The notes below the pieces were generated by a model. That model saw only the letters and a program-made list of their open reading frames with translations, was not told the origin of the DNA and made no database searches. Shown here one piece after another: positions 33,441 through 45,590 of a stretch of 64,000 bases of DNA. Origin of the DNA: Crambe crambe (Eukaryota > Porifera > Demospongiae > Poecilosclerida > Crambeidae). A program made the translations under genes and the position numbers. Every line of letters starts with the position of its first letter. Position 1 is the stretch's first letter. The stretch lies in the NCBI GenBank assembly GCA_963924555.1, contig OZ004582.1, positions 1,860,001 through 1,924,000 on the forward strand, in the 5' to 3' direction.

Positions 33441-34219
33441 GGAATTGACACCTGGAAGATGGATTCTTTAGAGGGCCCTAGCCACTCCGGGATACCTTCA
33501 CCACCCGAAGTAACTCTGGTTAGAGGTGGCCAGGAGTTGACCAAGTGACTCCAACTGTAGTGGCCAGGATTTTTTCGGTAAACGTTAAAAAAATGTTTCA
33601 TTGCAGATTTTAGCATGTTTTCCAGTTTAACATCAATAGTGTATGGCTTCGTGAAACTTCTGGTGGTAGATCTGCTTTTTTCCCTGATAGCAGAAATTGA
33701 ACATTCGACTTTTCAAGTGATGTTGGATAGTTGAGGGCTCACCATGTTCAAATGATGTACCCAATAGGGTAGAGTGTTGTCCATGACATCGACAGGAAAC
33801 CCAAAAACTCCTGGACCAGTTATTCCAGTTGGAATGAAAAAAGGAAGCTCTATTAATGTTAAGATCATCCAAGGGACAGTATTAACCATCAGGTCATCCT
33901 GAAATCAAGCTAATAAGCCAAACATTTGTGGATGTCAATGAATCAACCGCTAATGTCATGTACTTATCTCATGTCATCAAACAGTTTCATTTTAATAACG
34001 GCAGACGGAATGAGAATTGAGGACAGTTCAGGCACCGATGGTGAGCCTGAGTAAAGTATTTGAGCGATGCTATAGTTTGAGTGGATAAGCTGTGTTTTGC
34101 AAGTAATTGGATTTTCCAACTTGTATGGTACTGTGCCATAGTGTGGAACTGAATTAGCATTCTTCATCAATTAACAAGTTATAAGCTACTGATCGCATGC
34201 AGGGTTAAAGTTTTGGAAG
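33441..34219. other. No gene recognised
   Basis: The minus strand near 33,870-33,760 can be read as PFFIPTGITGPGVFGFPVD followed by TLPYWVHH, which looks protein-like. I cannot assign it to a family. Confidence 0.4.
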
Positions 34220-34541
34220 GTGGGGAGCAGGAAGATATTTGCTAGCTACTGTGACATCGACAAAAACATTAAGGCTATCAAAAGCCAAGTTGATTCTTTA
34301 CTTGAAGTTCAAGATACATTAAGATTACCATTATCCCTTCGAAGATTGCTAGTGGAAAATTTTAAGTGCTTTGTATGCCATGAAATAATGAAGCCACCAA
34401 TATTTTCACGATGCTGCAAAAGGATGTGTTGATACGTGGTACAGGGATGACAACCAAAATGAAGAAAGTCGATCTAAGGTATGCCCACAGTGCAGACACA
34501 TGTCGCTTATAAACAATCTCTACATTTATTGCTCCTGAATT
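34220..34541 (+). pseudogene. RING-finger gene fragment
   Basis: The frame begins with a predicted helical stretch (DKNIKAIKSQVDSLLEVQD) and reaches FKCFVCHEIMKPPIFSRCC, the first half of a RING finger. The second half, GCVDTWYRDDNQN...KVCPQC, lies a few bases on in another frame, with the middle ILGC-type segment missing. RING domains bind zinc and recruit E2 enzymes for ubiquitination. This sub-family (MKPPI..RCC.R.LGC..C...WY) is expanded in sponges and cnidarians. The copy looks dead because the central cysteines are lost. Confidence 0.7.
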
Positions 34542-35809
34542 AGTTGGTTCAGTGATTGTTAATTGTATTTGTATAGGCTTGCATGCCCTGGTTTAGTACT
34601 GTCCTTGTCTGGTTTGGGTGTAGGTGAGTCCTATACACCGAGCAACTGACATTGAATAGTGTGGACAAAAACAATACAGAAAGGGAGAAAGGAATTTCTC
34701 AAGGTAAACTTTCAGGTTAACTTATTATTTGTATACTACACGCAATTATTGATACGCCCGAGGACATGCTAAGGAGATAGCATAAAGTTTGCCATAAAAA
34801 GAGATAGCTAAATGTTGAGGTCAGAGGTTTGTTTAGTCCATATGTACAGCAGTTTCCTCACCTTTGCCTTGCAAAGCGAGAGGTCTTAAACCACAGTTGA
34901 CACAATACTTTTGTTGCCATGCATCAGGCAGGGATAGGTGGTGGCCTTGAAGTATTTGTGGCTTGGGAACAGTAAGATATTTTCATACAGAGCTGCTGCC
35001 TTGTGCACGACAACTGTTCTGCAAACTACTGTCCATTGCAGGTTGGTTGTCAGGAAGCATTGGGGAATAGGTGGATACAGTTTGTCCTATGGTTTACACA
35101 ACTGTATAGATTGTATAGGATCAAGTTTCTTAGGTCACTACCTAGTTCTCAGCAATGATAGATTTTACGCTTCTGCAAGCATACATCACTATTGTAGGTT
35201 CATAGATAAACCGTAGCTATCTCAACCTTGTATATGATTTTCATAGCACGTGTGATCCTAGATCCAGAAGCATGTGTGTGCACAAACTGTCCATCAAACT
35301 TTGACATTTTTGACTGACTAGAGAATGACTCTTCACCAGCTTAGCTATCCTGAATTTTCAACTGTTCAGGTGCATCTTTTCAACTGTCCGCTGTCAGTGT
35401 GATAAAAGAGAGATATGCTTCTTGGCCACGCCTCATCACCTCTTGGTTGCTATAAAGAAAGCACACTGTTTTTCAAAGACAGCACAATTGCTTTTTTTAA
35501 ATCAATAACTTATCAGCTGCTGTGTGCTTGTAGCTGTTTGAACTGTATAAGTGCGCTAGCTCCTAGATGAGGTGTGTCAGACAGAGACACGGACAAAACA
35601 ATGCCCTGAGGGTTAATGACAATGAATAGTTGGAAACATTCATCTGACAGTACGTCTATTTGAGTGCTACATCACCAGTTGTAAATCTAGTACATTGTGG
35701 GTACTTCAAAGGCTGCGTGCCTAACTTTTAGAATGTATTAGGCCTGCCTGTCTAGACACTTCTATATACTTGGTCAGCTAGTTAGCAACCTGGTGTGCTC
35801 TGTGTGTGC
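34542..35809. other. No gene recognised
   Basis: About 1.3 kb without a supported gene. The open frame 34,938-35,216 is Cys/His/Tyr-rich but has no recognisable spacing. Confidence 0.5.
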
Positions 35810-35947
35810 GCAAAATTGGTGTGGTAGCTTCTCAACATCATTCCCATAGCTAGGTAATGTTTAGATAGCTACATCATCGCAAAATTGGTGTGGTAGCTTC
35901 TCAACGACATTCCCATAGCTAGGTAATGTTTAGATGTTTAGATAGCT
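35810..35947. repeat. Tandem duplication, 69-bp unit
   Basis: Two adjacent copies start gcaaaattggtgtggtagct, at 35,810 and 35,879. They differ at a couple of bases. The second ends in a short extra duplication (tttagatgtttagat). Confidence 0.95.
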
Positions 35948-36109
35948 ACCCCCCCCAGTGGCAGATCTAGAAAAATTAAAAGGGAGTGCTATCCGTGCAA
36001 AAAATTTTTGTCTGACCACGTCCATTTCCCGTAACCACACCCTTTTTGGATCATTTGTACACGAGTGATGAAGATGGTAAGCTTCAGCTAGCTAGCCGTT
36101 TTATACACT

Positions 36110-36600
36110 GCCGATCTTTCCCAGGATGGTTATACTGCCATGCTAGCCATCAAGGACATCCCTGGCCATCCTGGGATATGATGGTCATCTACTTGGGATA
36201 TGTAAGGACATGCCAGACATAGGACTTGTCACACTGCTGATCCTTCCCAGGACATCCCAGGATGGTAGCACTGTAGCCATCCTGGGATATGTAGGACATC
36301 CTGGGATATGTAAGGACATGCCAGACACCTTCCCAAGACATCCCAGAATGGTAGCACTGCTATGCTAGCCATCCTGGGATATGTAGGACATGGACTTGTC
36401 ATACTGCTGATCCTTCCCAGGACATCCCAGGATGGTAGCACTGCTATGCTAGCAGGACATGCCAGACATAGGACTTGTCATACTGATGATCCTTCCCAGG
36501 ACATCCCAGGATGGTAGCACTGCCATGCTAGCCATCCTTGGATGGGTAAGGATATGCAAGGACATCCCAAGATGGTCTGAGGGCGTGGGCTTGTCACTCT
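36110..36600. repeat. Minisatellite I (catcccaggatggtagcactg)
   Basis: Four to five irregular copies of a unit of about 100 bp, built from ccttcccaggacatccca, ggatggtagcactg, catgctagccatcctggga and atgtaaggacatgccagaca. Blocks are shuffled between copies. Confidence 0.9.
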
Positions 36601-36689
36601 GCTGATCCTCCGGACATCCCAGGACATCGTCCCATGCTACCCTTGGGGTCAGGGTGCATGGATCACTGAGAGATACGTAGTCACAGCTA

Positions 36690-37280
36690 AGGGCTGTCCA
36701 TCCCCTGGTCCCCAAGAGATGCCAGGGACGCCAAGGGAATCCCTTGGAGTCCCCCAGGCTAGACTCTGTCCAAGCTGTCCATCCCATCCCGTTGTCCCCA
36801 AGGGATGCAGGAGACGCCAAGGGAATCCCCTGGCGTCCCTAGACTCTGTCCAAGCTGTCATTCCCATCCCGTTGTCCCCCAAGGGATGCAGGAGATGCCA
36901 AGGGAATCCCCTGGCATCCCCCAGGCTGGACTCTGTCCAAGTTGTCCATCCCATCCTGTTGTCCTAGGGGATGCCGAGGGAATCTCCTGGCATCCCCCAG
37001 GCTAAACTCTCATCCCATCCCCTTGTCCCAAGGGATACAGGGGAAACCAAGGGAATCGTCCTAGGGGACACCAAGGGAATCCCCTGGCGTCCCCCAGGCT
37101 AGACTCTATCCAAGCTGTCCATCCCATCCCATTGTCCCCCAAGGGACGCAGGGGATCTCAAGGAAATCCCCTGGTGTCCCCCAGGCTAGACTCTGTCTAA
37201 GCTGTTCATCCCATCCCATTGTACCCCAAGGGATGCAGGGGACACTAAGGGAATCCCCTGGCATTCCCAGGCTAGCCTGG
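36690..37280. repeat. Minisatellite II, GC-rich, about 85-bp unit
   Basis: About seven copies of a unit with ctgtccatcccatcccgttg, tccccaagggatgcagg, gacgccaagggaatcccctg and ccccaggctagactctg. It is far richer in G and C than its surroundings and contains self-complementary blocks (ccaaggga / tcccctgg). Long open frames on both strands here are by-products of the repeat. Confidence 0.9.
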
Positions 37281-37434
37281 AGTGAGGAATCAATTGAATG
37301 ATGAAAAGAGTTGATAGTATGGTTTGTGACTCATGATGAACAATTGTTTAGGAGTAGATGTGGAATGATGAAGGAATCATGACATTGATTAAGCAGCATG
37401 GGCATTGGGAAGCATGGGCATTGTGAGAGTAGTT

Positions 37435-37696
37435 TTAATTCTGTTTATCTGGAGTAACTAGTAGTGGCGATTTAGTTGGGCTTGTACTTGGAGTAGCTTT
37501 AGTTGGGGTCATGCAAGGACTTTTGCGTGGAGTACTTTTATGTGGGGTACTTGATCGTGTTGGTTTCTTCGTTTTTTTTGGAGTAATTGATGGTGTTTTC
37601 TTTGGTGCTTTCCTTGGTGAAGGTGTAGTGGTAGTTTCATCTTGAATACCACGTTTCCTACCTTTTGGAGATGGCCCCTTTGGAGATGACCGTTCT
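37435..37696 (-). CDS. Terminal exon of an unrecognised gene, TPxK-rich
   Basis: The exon follows a good acceptor (taattttag) and encodes 86 residues rich in Ser, Thr, Pro and Lys with repeated TP.K/SP.K units, for example RSSPKGPSPKGRKRG and ITPKKTKKPTRSSTPHK. It ends at TAA (37,437-37,435). Such tails are typical of disordered, phosphorylated nuclear or cytoskeletal proteins. It probably belongs with the exon at 38,178-38,422 and a possible exon at about 37,920-37,820 (SEVQRLFFAIGVVHSEMHY), but phase agreement is not complete. Confidence 0.45.
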
Positions 37697-38177
37697 CTAA
37701 AATTAGTACAAAATTTTTTGTAAGTGGTGTATTATTAAGTATATGCAGCTACGTATGTAGGAAATTTGTGTTGGTGTGCTAACCATGAATGGACCATAAT
37801 GCAATAATTAATGCCCACCTCAAGGGGGCCTACTCTTTGATAGAGGGAGCTATATAGATAATGCATTTCAGAATGTACAACTCCTATCGCAAAGAACAGT
37901 CTCTGCACTTCAGACTGGAAATAATTCAAAAGAAAATGTGAATGGTCCATTACCAAGGAGTTTTTAGGAACTTGTCATAACACTTAAACTCACGGTAAAA
38001 TTTCTTTTCTTAGCAAGTTTTGCTGATACTCTGGTAATGCATGGGATAGCTAACAATTGCAAAGAGAGGCTAATTTCTTAAGGGGGAAGAAACCTTGAAT
38101 CTCAGGTGATTAGTATACTACTAAACTAAACTAAACAGTGTGGTTTTCTTTAGGTACATACATGGAATACCACTTAC

Positions 38178-38422
38178 CAATCCATTCTTAGCTTCATATT
38201 GATCCAATTTTCCAAGCTCAGCCTTTTCCAAGCAGAGAGAGCACCACATTTCTTTTGCATACGAAACTTTTTAGCCTTTAATAAAGGTGTGAGATAAAGA
38301 GTGCGTCCAGGAAGATGGAGGGAAAGTGCTTCAGTAGTACTTCCCTCTGTATTCTGAGGTCGCCCAGGTGTTTCCTCTTTAGTTTCCTCTTCTTTCATGG
38401 CCTCCATTGCTATTGTTGTCAT
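38178..38422 (-). CDS. Exon of an unrecognised gene
   Basis: The frame begins MTTIAMEAMKEEETKEE, continues with LSLHLPGRTLYLTPLLK and WKRLSLENWINMKLRMDW, and stops at a strong donor, gtaagt (38,177-38,172). PGRTLYL weakly resembles the PGR.I/LH. block of diacylglycerol-lipase-like proteins. That is a guess, because no Ser-His-Asp catalytic context is present. The Gypsy-like fossil begins about 120 bp upstream, so the promoter side may be displaced. Confidence 0.4.
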
Positions 38423-38539
38423 TGATTATATTTTTCTTATATTGTGTAAAACTTTGTGAACTTACTGGACTTAATCAGGTCAATGTCCTTTTTGATATCT
38501 CCCCTCCCTATGTGTTTCAGAGAACTAAGTAGCAAAAGA

Positions 38540-41500
38540 TTAGAGAGCGTGTGCATTTGGTTTATATAGTTGGGTGTGGTTTCTTGCTTCATATCCTCTG
38601 CCTTGCATCCTGCCTGCGCCGTGCTTGGTTCTGGCTGTTGTAGTGGGTGTGGCTAGTTGGGTCAGCTGTAGTGGGCGGTGCTGGCCCAACACATCCCCCT
38701 TCTTCGAGGTGCAGACGTCCTCGGCTGCCTTTGTCTCCGTCTTTGTCTCTTCTGTCATCTGGTCACTGGCCCTACTCAGATAATCTGCTACCTGATTTTC
38801 TTTGCCTTTCCTGTACTTGAATACACAGTCGTAGGGCTGCATTGTGTGACTCCATCTTGTCAAACGAATGCTTCGGTTATTCATCTTGTTAAAGTATGTT
38901 AGTGCACGATGATCTGTGACCATGTAGCATGTTCCATGGTCCATAAGCGTCAAGATATATCTGTTTCCTTTCTTCGTCCTGTGGAATGGACCCACAATGT
39001 CCAATGCCACTCTCTTCCATGGCTCACTGATGGTTTCTACCAACATCATTGGCTCTTTCTTGACGGCTTTCCTGTTGAACTTGAGGCACTGAACACATTT
39101 CTTGCAATGATCTGCAATGTCTCGTCCCATGCCAGGCCAGTAAAAGTGGTCCTCCACCAGCTTCTTGGTCTTCTTGACACCATGATGACCGGCATAGTCA
39201 TGTCCTCGTCTCAACGGAAGATTGACAACGGTATGCTGCTACGACAATGGAGATCAAGAACAAGAAGATGCAGATGTTGGAGAAGTACACACGACCATTG
39301 TGGTGCCGAGCAAGTTCAGAAAACAAGCTGTCGAGCTCCTTGTGTGTCTCTGGCTTGCTGCCACATGTGCTGAATCTCTGGATCTTGCTTCTGCTCTGCC
39401 ACAAATTCTTCTCTGGTGATGTTCATAACCGGCTCTTCTGGCAAGTCTCGCACTCGAACAGGCTGGTTGTTGTCCTGCTCTTCCTCTGTCTGCTTGTCTT
39501 CAACTGGTTGTGTCTTCTTGCAGCTAGTTGAGATGGTGAACGTTGCATGCCATGATTGTCTTTAGAGGCCGCCAGATCCAAGCTGGTACCTGCATCACCA
39601 GTGGTGTCTCCATTCAGGATAGACTTTGGCTGCTGCTCGTCCACTCCTCTTGCCACAGAGTATATCTGTGCATTGCTGTCAGTAGCAACTTCTTCTCCAT
39701 CATCTTCTGTTGCTGTTGCTGCTGGAGTATCTCCAGTGCTCAGAGTCTCGCCAGTCTTCTGCTTGGTCTTCTTAGTCTGGTACGTTGGTGTGGAGAGTAC
39801 CACGCCAGAAGCTACAGTTGCTTCTTCATCTTGCTGTTCTCTCTCCAATCTCTTTCTCCTCTGTGCTCTTGTTTCAACAGCTGCTAGCACAGGTATGTTG
39901 TCTTCTTTTCCTCTAGCAGGGACGGTCATGTCCTGCACTTCATCCGGCTTGATGATTTGCTTCATTTTGCTAGGGCATATTTTTTTCCCACTGGGACTCA
40001 GAAGAGTGTCTATGCTGTTCCCCTCCAGCACTTGGCTGCTGGTTTCTCCCACTGACACTTCTGTTCCCATATCTCCGGTCTTATCCACTGTCTGTTGCTT
40101 CTTAATCACTTTCTGGTCTCTTATAAACTTGTTTTTTCTTCTGCTCTTCTTGGTCTTCAACTGTACACTCTCTGCTCTCTCCTGCTCACTTGGAGAACTT
40201 GCTTGAAGAAAGTGTGTCTCCTGTTCTGTCGGTGGCTGGCTCCCATCCTTGCTAGTGCCATATCTTCTAACTTGGTCATCGACTGGTGGTGTTTTGTTGC
40301 TGCTGCCGTTGGTAGTGGTGGTGGCAGGTCCATCTTCTGTTTCTTGTGTCAGTTGTAGCACTGTCCCATGCTCATCTGTTACTTTCATTGACCATACCAC
40401 CTTCTTGCCTGGGATGAATCTTCCGAGTATCACTGGGTAAGGCAATCGCTCAGCAGGCATTCAGCTGGTACAACCACCGTTGGGTACGACCTTGGTTCAA
40501 CATCCACTGTCCCGACTATCACCTTCTCTAGTCTGTCTGTCTTTGGGAATCAGGTGCTCAGCTATGACGCAAATGGTAGCTCCACTGTCACAGAGGATCT
40601 CATCCACCTGCTGTCCTGCAATCTTCCCTGGCACGACCAGTGCATCCCCAGCAACAGAGGCCATGAGCTGCTGCCACATGCTTACGCTTTCTGCAATCTT
40701 TCATGAGATGACCGATCTTCCCACAGTAGTGGCATCGTCGAGTCTCCCCTGCTCCTTCATGGCTGGTTCCATTGGAGTTGCTATTGCTGAGCTGTGATCC
40801 AGATGAGCCATTAGACTGTGTTGCTTTAGCTCCTTCAGCACCTTTGTTGTTGGTGGAATTGCTGCTGTTTCCTTCAGCGTCTTGGTGAGAATCATTGGAC
40901 CTGTCCTTGAAGTGTCTTCTCCAGTTGTTCTGATGACCATTCCACTTGCCATGTGGTTTGGACTCTCTCTTGGGAAATGACTTCTCTTCTCCGCTTCTTT
41001 CTTCTCTTGTCTTGTGCGTCCATGGTTTATTTTTGACATACTTGAGCTCATCGATTCCATGTAGCTGGAAATATCTGATGACCAACTCTGATGCTTCTGT
41101 CGGATCCTTGGGCTCCTTCTCTCAAACATATTTCTGCACATCTGGGTGATACATCTGGAGTACCTTCTCTGCCAATAATCTGTCCAAAATTTGTTCTGCA
41201 TCTTTCCCTAGACGTCTTGCTTGTCTGGTCATCTTCAGAGTAGTTGCTCTTACCCCTTTGTTTGCTTCTTTCTCTGCTTGCCACAGCTGCTGAGAAATGT
41301 AGGCTGGTGCCATGTGGGCTGTGTCCATCAGTGTCTTGACAACAATCTCTATATCGTTTCTTGCCTCTGCTACCAGTCCTGCAATTGCTGATGTAGCCTT
41401 CACGTTAAGTAGTGGTATCAGGTGTCTGGCTTGGGCCGCTTGAGGGATCTTTCGGTTCTTCATGTTGTCCAAGAACATGTCAAGATAGTCTGCCAAGTCC

Positions 41501-41652
41501 TGATCTTTCTGTTTACTTGCACTCAGTTTGACAAGGTTCCTCTCATAACAGCCAGGAGAGTGTCCCAAAGGGTCTATAATATACATCCAACAAGACACTT
41601 CTCTATACAAGCCACTTTCAAAGTTCCCGAGGGTGAAACAGTTTATGTACAT
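38540..41652 (-). mobile_element. Gypsy-like LTR retrotransposon fossil C
   Basis: Minus-strand parts are gag (about 41,650-41,100), a CCHC knuckle CHYCGKIGHLMKDC (about 40,730), a protease with CDSGAT (about 40,590), and a long low-complexity Ser/Thr/Lys-rich stretch (40,460-39,420). An integrase zinc-binding region (YAGHHGVKKTKKLV...CVQCLKF) and RNase-H sequence follow in rearranged order. Reverse transcriptase was not found. No paired LTRs were identified. Rearranged and broken; its age is uncertain. Confidence 0.8.
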
Positions 41653-42637
41653 AAGCTAGATGGAAAATATTACCGAATAGGGATCTTGTCCCACTTTAGA
41701 TCAATGCTCTAGCCTCTGCCTTGTTTCCCTGGTCTTCTGGTCTAGAGCCATTTTCCCCATGTGCATATAGCATGTAACTGAGCATGTGCAGTTTAAGCAT
41801 GTGCATGCTTGATTGCTCATGTCAGCATTTCTATCAAGATGGATTTGTTACCCCCTGAGGTGAAGGATGTAGGTATTCTGAGAAGAACACTGTGTGGCTC
41901 AGTTTGCCAAAGGAAACCGCAATGTAATGCTTGGGATTTAACAGATCAGATTTTGCATATGCACACTTACACTCCTCTTCTTTATTCTCAGAGACTGTGG
42001 AATCCTGCAGTGCTTGCGTGACTCCAAGCTACTTCTCTATATTAGAGGGCTTACAACAAATGGACTAAAAAACTTTGTGCAAGGCATCAATCACTGCACA
42101 ACTTGGCCATTTTATGGTATTTCTGTACTATTTTATGAAGCCCAGTGGTATTTCTGTATTATTGTATGAATTCTTCACCCATGGCCTGGCCTGGGTAGTT
42201 AATATATCTATGCTATCACGTGTGCAATCTATGGGAAATTCCCTTGCGCGGGAAAATTCAAACATCCCCAAGAGTACCCTGCATGACCATCTGAGTGGCA
42301 CCAGCTCCAAGCGGTATGGGGGGCCACCAACTGTCCTGACTGCCAGTGAAGAGAAGGAAATAGTTCGTTGATGCAGGAATTCGGATTTCCACTCCACAAA
42401 GAGCTAGTGTCCCGAGTTGTTAGGGATTTCCTGGCAGACCGGGACAGAGCCAGCCTCTTCAGAAATGATCTGCGTGGTGGTCAGGGTTCTTCAGACGCCA
42501 TCCAGAGCTGGTTCAGAGGAAGCCAGAACATCTCCCTAGAAACAGAGCACAGGCGGCCAAACCTGAAGTAAGTAAATAAAAAAAAGAGGCAAAGCAAAAA
42601 AAATTATTATAGGTGATCAAGGCATGGTTTACAAATA

Positions 42638-44117
42638 GTCCAGTCAATTTATAGTTTGACCCATAAGTAATTGCAACACAAGGTTTCTCAACTGTCTCCT
42701 ACACAGAAAAATGTGCTCTCTAACATACTAAAAGTCTTAAGGAATTTTATGAGGGGAAAGCACAGAAAATGGGTCACACGTTGATCAAAATATGCAAAAA
42801 TGGCAATAATTGCAACAAATGGTTTCTTACACAGAAAAATATACTTTGTAACATAGAAAACACAGAAATGGGGTCATGCATTGCAAAAAAAAGTTAGTTA
42901 TCATCATATCCTTGGTTCATTAATTTTAGTTATTCTATTTACTCAACAACATTATCAGTATTATCGTCATCGCTATCATCTTCATTTGGGGATGAGTTCA
43001 TACAGCCTGACCCTTTGCAGTTTCCACACACAATAGAGCATCTAATGGCATGCTTTCTGCAGGTACATTTCATAGTACCACAATCTGTTTGACAGTTGCA
43101 GCGGATGATGCGCAAAAGATCATCAGGAGCAGGCATTAAATCAGTTGTAATTGGGACAAGTCTTTTTTCACTCTCTCACCAACCCCATTCTTCAGGCAAA
43201 AATCTGTCCCCTGTTCCTTTCCACTGCAGTATTTGGTAGTAAACACGCAGGCTGTGAAACTTCGCTGCAGCTGATGTTAGTGGTAAAGTCTGTGGTTGAA
43301 TATGTGATTTGCTGGTGGCCACTTTCTCACAAAAGCTCTTTTATACCGTATGAAATCAAGAGACTCCCCAGGTTTCCCATTATACATGGTAACCAATTAG
43401 GTTGGTGATGGTGATTTGTTCGTCATCATTTTCTTCAAGGTAGCTAGCAGCTTCAAGGAATGCATCAGTTCTTTCTTGGTCTTGTGGGCGACCTAATTTA
43501 AACTTCTTTGGATGAATATCTCTACTTTGATGAGCAGCTGGAATTTGCTTATTTGTTCGAAAATTGGCACTACAAGTGTGATGATACACTGCATCTGCAG
43601 CATGGAGGTCATGAACTTGCAAAATTCGGGCTTTTACATCACTTGCCCAAGAATCACCTCGTTCATTACAAACTAGTATTTTATCCTTTAGCTCAATAGT
43701 CCTGACTGTTACTGCATCTGGACTCTTTCTCTTACCTTGAAACGTGGCTGGTTGTCCACAAAAGAAGCAGTCTAATTGAAATTGAAAACATTTTTTTGTT
43801 GATCTGAGGACATGGCCTTCAGTGGCTGAAGAACTGCAACCAATTTTGGCTTGCTTAACAGCTTTGGATACTTGCTGTGGGTTACGATATACTCTGCAGC
43901 ATTCTTGATGGACCTGTTGCCCAGTGGATATTATCTTTTCTTGTTTCACTAGCAATTCTTGCATTTTTAGTCAACGTGTGACCCATTTTCTGTGCTTTCC
44001 CCTCATAAGATTCCTTAAGACTTAGAGAGCACATTTTTCTGTATAGGACACAGTTGAGAAACCTTGTGTTGCAATTACTTATGGGTTGACCCCAAAATTG
44101 TCATAAAATGACTGGAC
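42638..44117 (-). mobile_element. TA-flanked element with about 150-bp inverted repeats
   Basis: The element splits the pogo transposase gene. Its ends are inverted copies over about 150 bp. The left reads gtccagtcaattt...gacccataagtaattgcaac...ctcaactgtctcctacacag...ggggaaagcacagaaaatgg...cacacgttga. The right (44,117 back to about 43,970) matches with few changes and one small gap. TA is duplicated at 42,636-42,637 and 44,118-44,119. Inside, on the minus strand, are the N-terminal and C-terminal coding modules of one uncharacterised gene family with the middle missing. That makes this an internally deleted DNA transposon. I know no named superfamily with this content. Confidence 0.8.
42939..43964 (-). 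pseudogene. Uncharacterised mobile gene, N- and C-terminal modules only
   Basis: The N-terminal frame (43,964-43,380; 194 residues) has CFFCG, later SWASDVKARILQVHDLHAAD then AVYHHTCSANFRT, KLGRPQDQERTDAFLEAASY and DDEQITITNL. The zinc-finger-like arrangement is C..C ... H...C. Around 43,290-43,160, in changing frames, is FHSLRVYYQ...LPEEWGW. The last frame (43,136-42,939) is DLLRIIRCNCQTDCGTMKC then CRKHAIRCSIVCGNCKGSGC, a CXC/tesmin-like Cys-rich tail ending in an acidic stretch. I know this architecture from many uncharacterised cnidarian and sponge proteins, where a central region of several hundred residues lies between the two modules; here it is gone. A related C-terminal module (PESWGW...KCSCKSAKGCG) closes the gene at 60.4-63.0 kb. 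Confidence 0.65.
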
Positions 44118-45590
44118 TAAAAGGTGAAAGCCTTCTTGGAGGAGCTCAACATCTTGCATGCTCCAGATCTAGTGTCTTGACTCTGAAATGTAGATGAAAC
44201 TGGGTTCTGCACAAGTGTGGCATCAGGCCGAGTCTTAGCACGCAAGGGAGCAAGGGATGTTCATGAGACTAGTGGAGGGAGTTGTCGGGAATATTTCACT
44301 GATGGTACCAGGTTACCTCCCTTCATCCTTTACAAGGGCTCTAACCTCTACTTGGACCAGCTGGGACAGTGTTTGGCATGAATGATAGCGGATGGATGGA
44401 GAAAAATAACTTCCTTGAGTGGTTTAAAACATTGTTTGTCCCTGCTAAAACAGGCCCAGTAGTACTATTCTTAGATGGGCACTATTCCCACCTTTCCCTT
44501 GAGCTAGTGCTGCATGCAAAAAGCCAAGGAGTTCACCTCTTTTGCTTGCCTCCTCACTTAACTCATATACTCCAACCTCTTGATGTTGGGGTATATGGAC
44601 CAGTCAAGAAAACATGGAAAGTGATCTTGAAGGATCACAAATTTACTACTTGTGCACAAACTGTCATCAAAGAAGATTTTCCAGGTAAAAAGAAACAAAT
44701 GAAACAAAATTGTCAATGCAGCTGTTCCTCATTACAACAGGTCTCATCAAGGAGTTGTGGGACAGATCTCTCAAGCCCGAACACTTTGTGGGTGGGTTTA
44801 GAGCATCAGGACTCTTCCTGCTTTCTGAGGAAGCTATACCAAAATCCAAGTTGGCCACCTCAATCCCCTTTCAGCAACCAGAACCAAGACCTCTAGCAGC
44901 TACAGTAGCATCTGAAGTAGTTACAGCTTCTTCTTGTACCATGCAGCTAATATGCAAAGATTGTGGACAAGAAATGACACCTATGAAGCTACATGTAGTA
45001 GCTTACATTTCAAAACATATGCAGGGCAAAGAAAGGCAGAGGAGCAAGGATAAAAGGAAGGTAAAGCCCACAGTGTATGGTGAAGACTGACAAGTGATGA
45101 AGTAATAGAGAGATTGGAGGAGGAGGAAAGAGAGAAGAAAGCAAAATTAGAGGAGAAGGCAAAGCAAGCAGCAGAGAAGGCCAAACAGAGAGCACAGAAA
45201 GCAGAGGAGAAGGCAAAGAAAGCAGCAGAAAAGGCGGCAGAAAGAGTGAAGAGAACAAAAAAAAAGGTGCAGCAAGCAGCAGAGAAGGCAAAGAAAGTGA
45301 CTGTGAAGAAGACAGTGGCAACAGCAAATGAGCTGGAATCAGAAGAAGAAATTGGTATGTACAGTGCTTCTGAGTTAAGAAAAATTCTTACCTCCCCCCC
45401 CTGCAGATGAAGAAATGTGTCAGGTATGTGGTGGGATGTATGAGGATGATGATGAAGATGTACAGGTGGGGTGGATAGGGTGTGACGAAACTGTGGCAGG
45501 TGGTACCACTATACATGTGCAGGGTTTTCAAGAAGACCAAATCGGTTCACCAAATTCATTTGTGAGGAATGCTAGTAAGGACAGAACAAT

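Larger units (their letters stand above)
42060..45590 (+). pseudogene. pogo/Tigger-type transposase, split by an insertion
   Basis: The N-terminal part (42,060-42,570) has KWTKK followed by a CENP-B/psq-type helix-turn-helix, NIPKSTLHDHLSG...YGGPPTVLT, and the start of the CENP-B domain. After a 1,480-bp insertion the DDE_1 domain resumes: D in NVDETGF (44,193), D in VVLFLDGHYSH (about 44,475) and D in HILQPLDVGVYGPVK (about 44,580). This is the DDD-type triad of pogo. The C-terminal part has a Lys/Ala/Glu coiled-coil region (45,114-45,300) and a PHD-like CQVCGGMYEDDDED...GWIGCD. There are breaks besides the insertion: a TGA after EKEIVR, stops before NVDETG, and frame changes near 44,370 and 44,700. 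Confidence 0.8.

Noticed and set aside
36449-37005. Overlapping long frames on both strands (Trp/Gly/Pro-rich)
   Set aside because: They arise from the GC-rich minisatellite and change with each repeat unit; not genes.
38178-38422. Lipase-like PGRTLYL motif
   Set aside because: One short match without catalytic residues; not enough to name the gene a lipase.
39543-40358. Plus-strand Ser/Leu/Cys-rich frames
   Set aside because: Antisense shadows of the low-complexity part of the Gypsy-like fossil.
45010-45327. Minus-strand Leu/Ser/Pro-rich frame
   Set aside because: Antisense shadow of the Lys/Ala/Glu coiled-coil region of the pogo protein.
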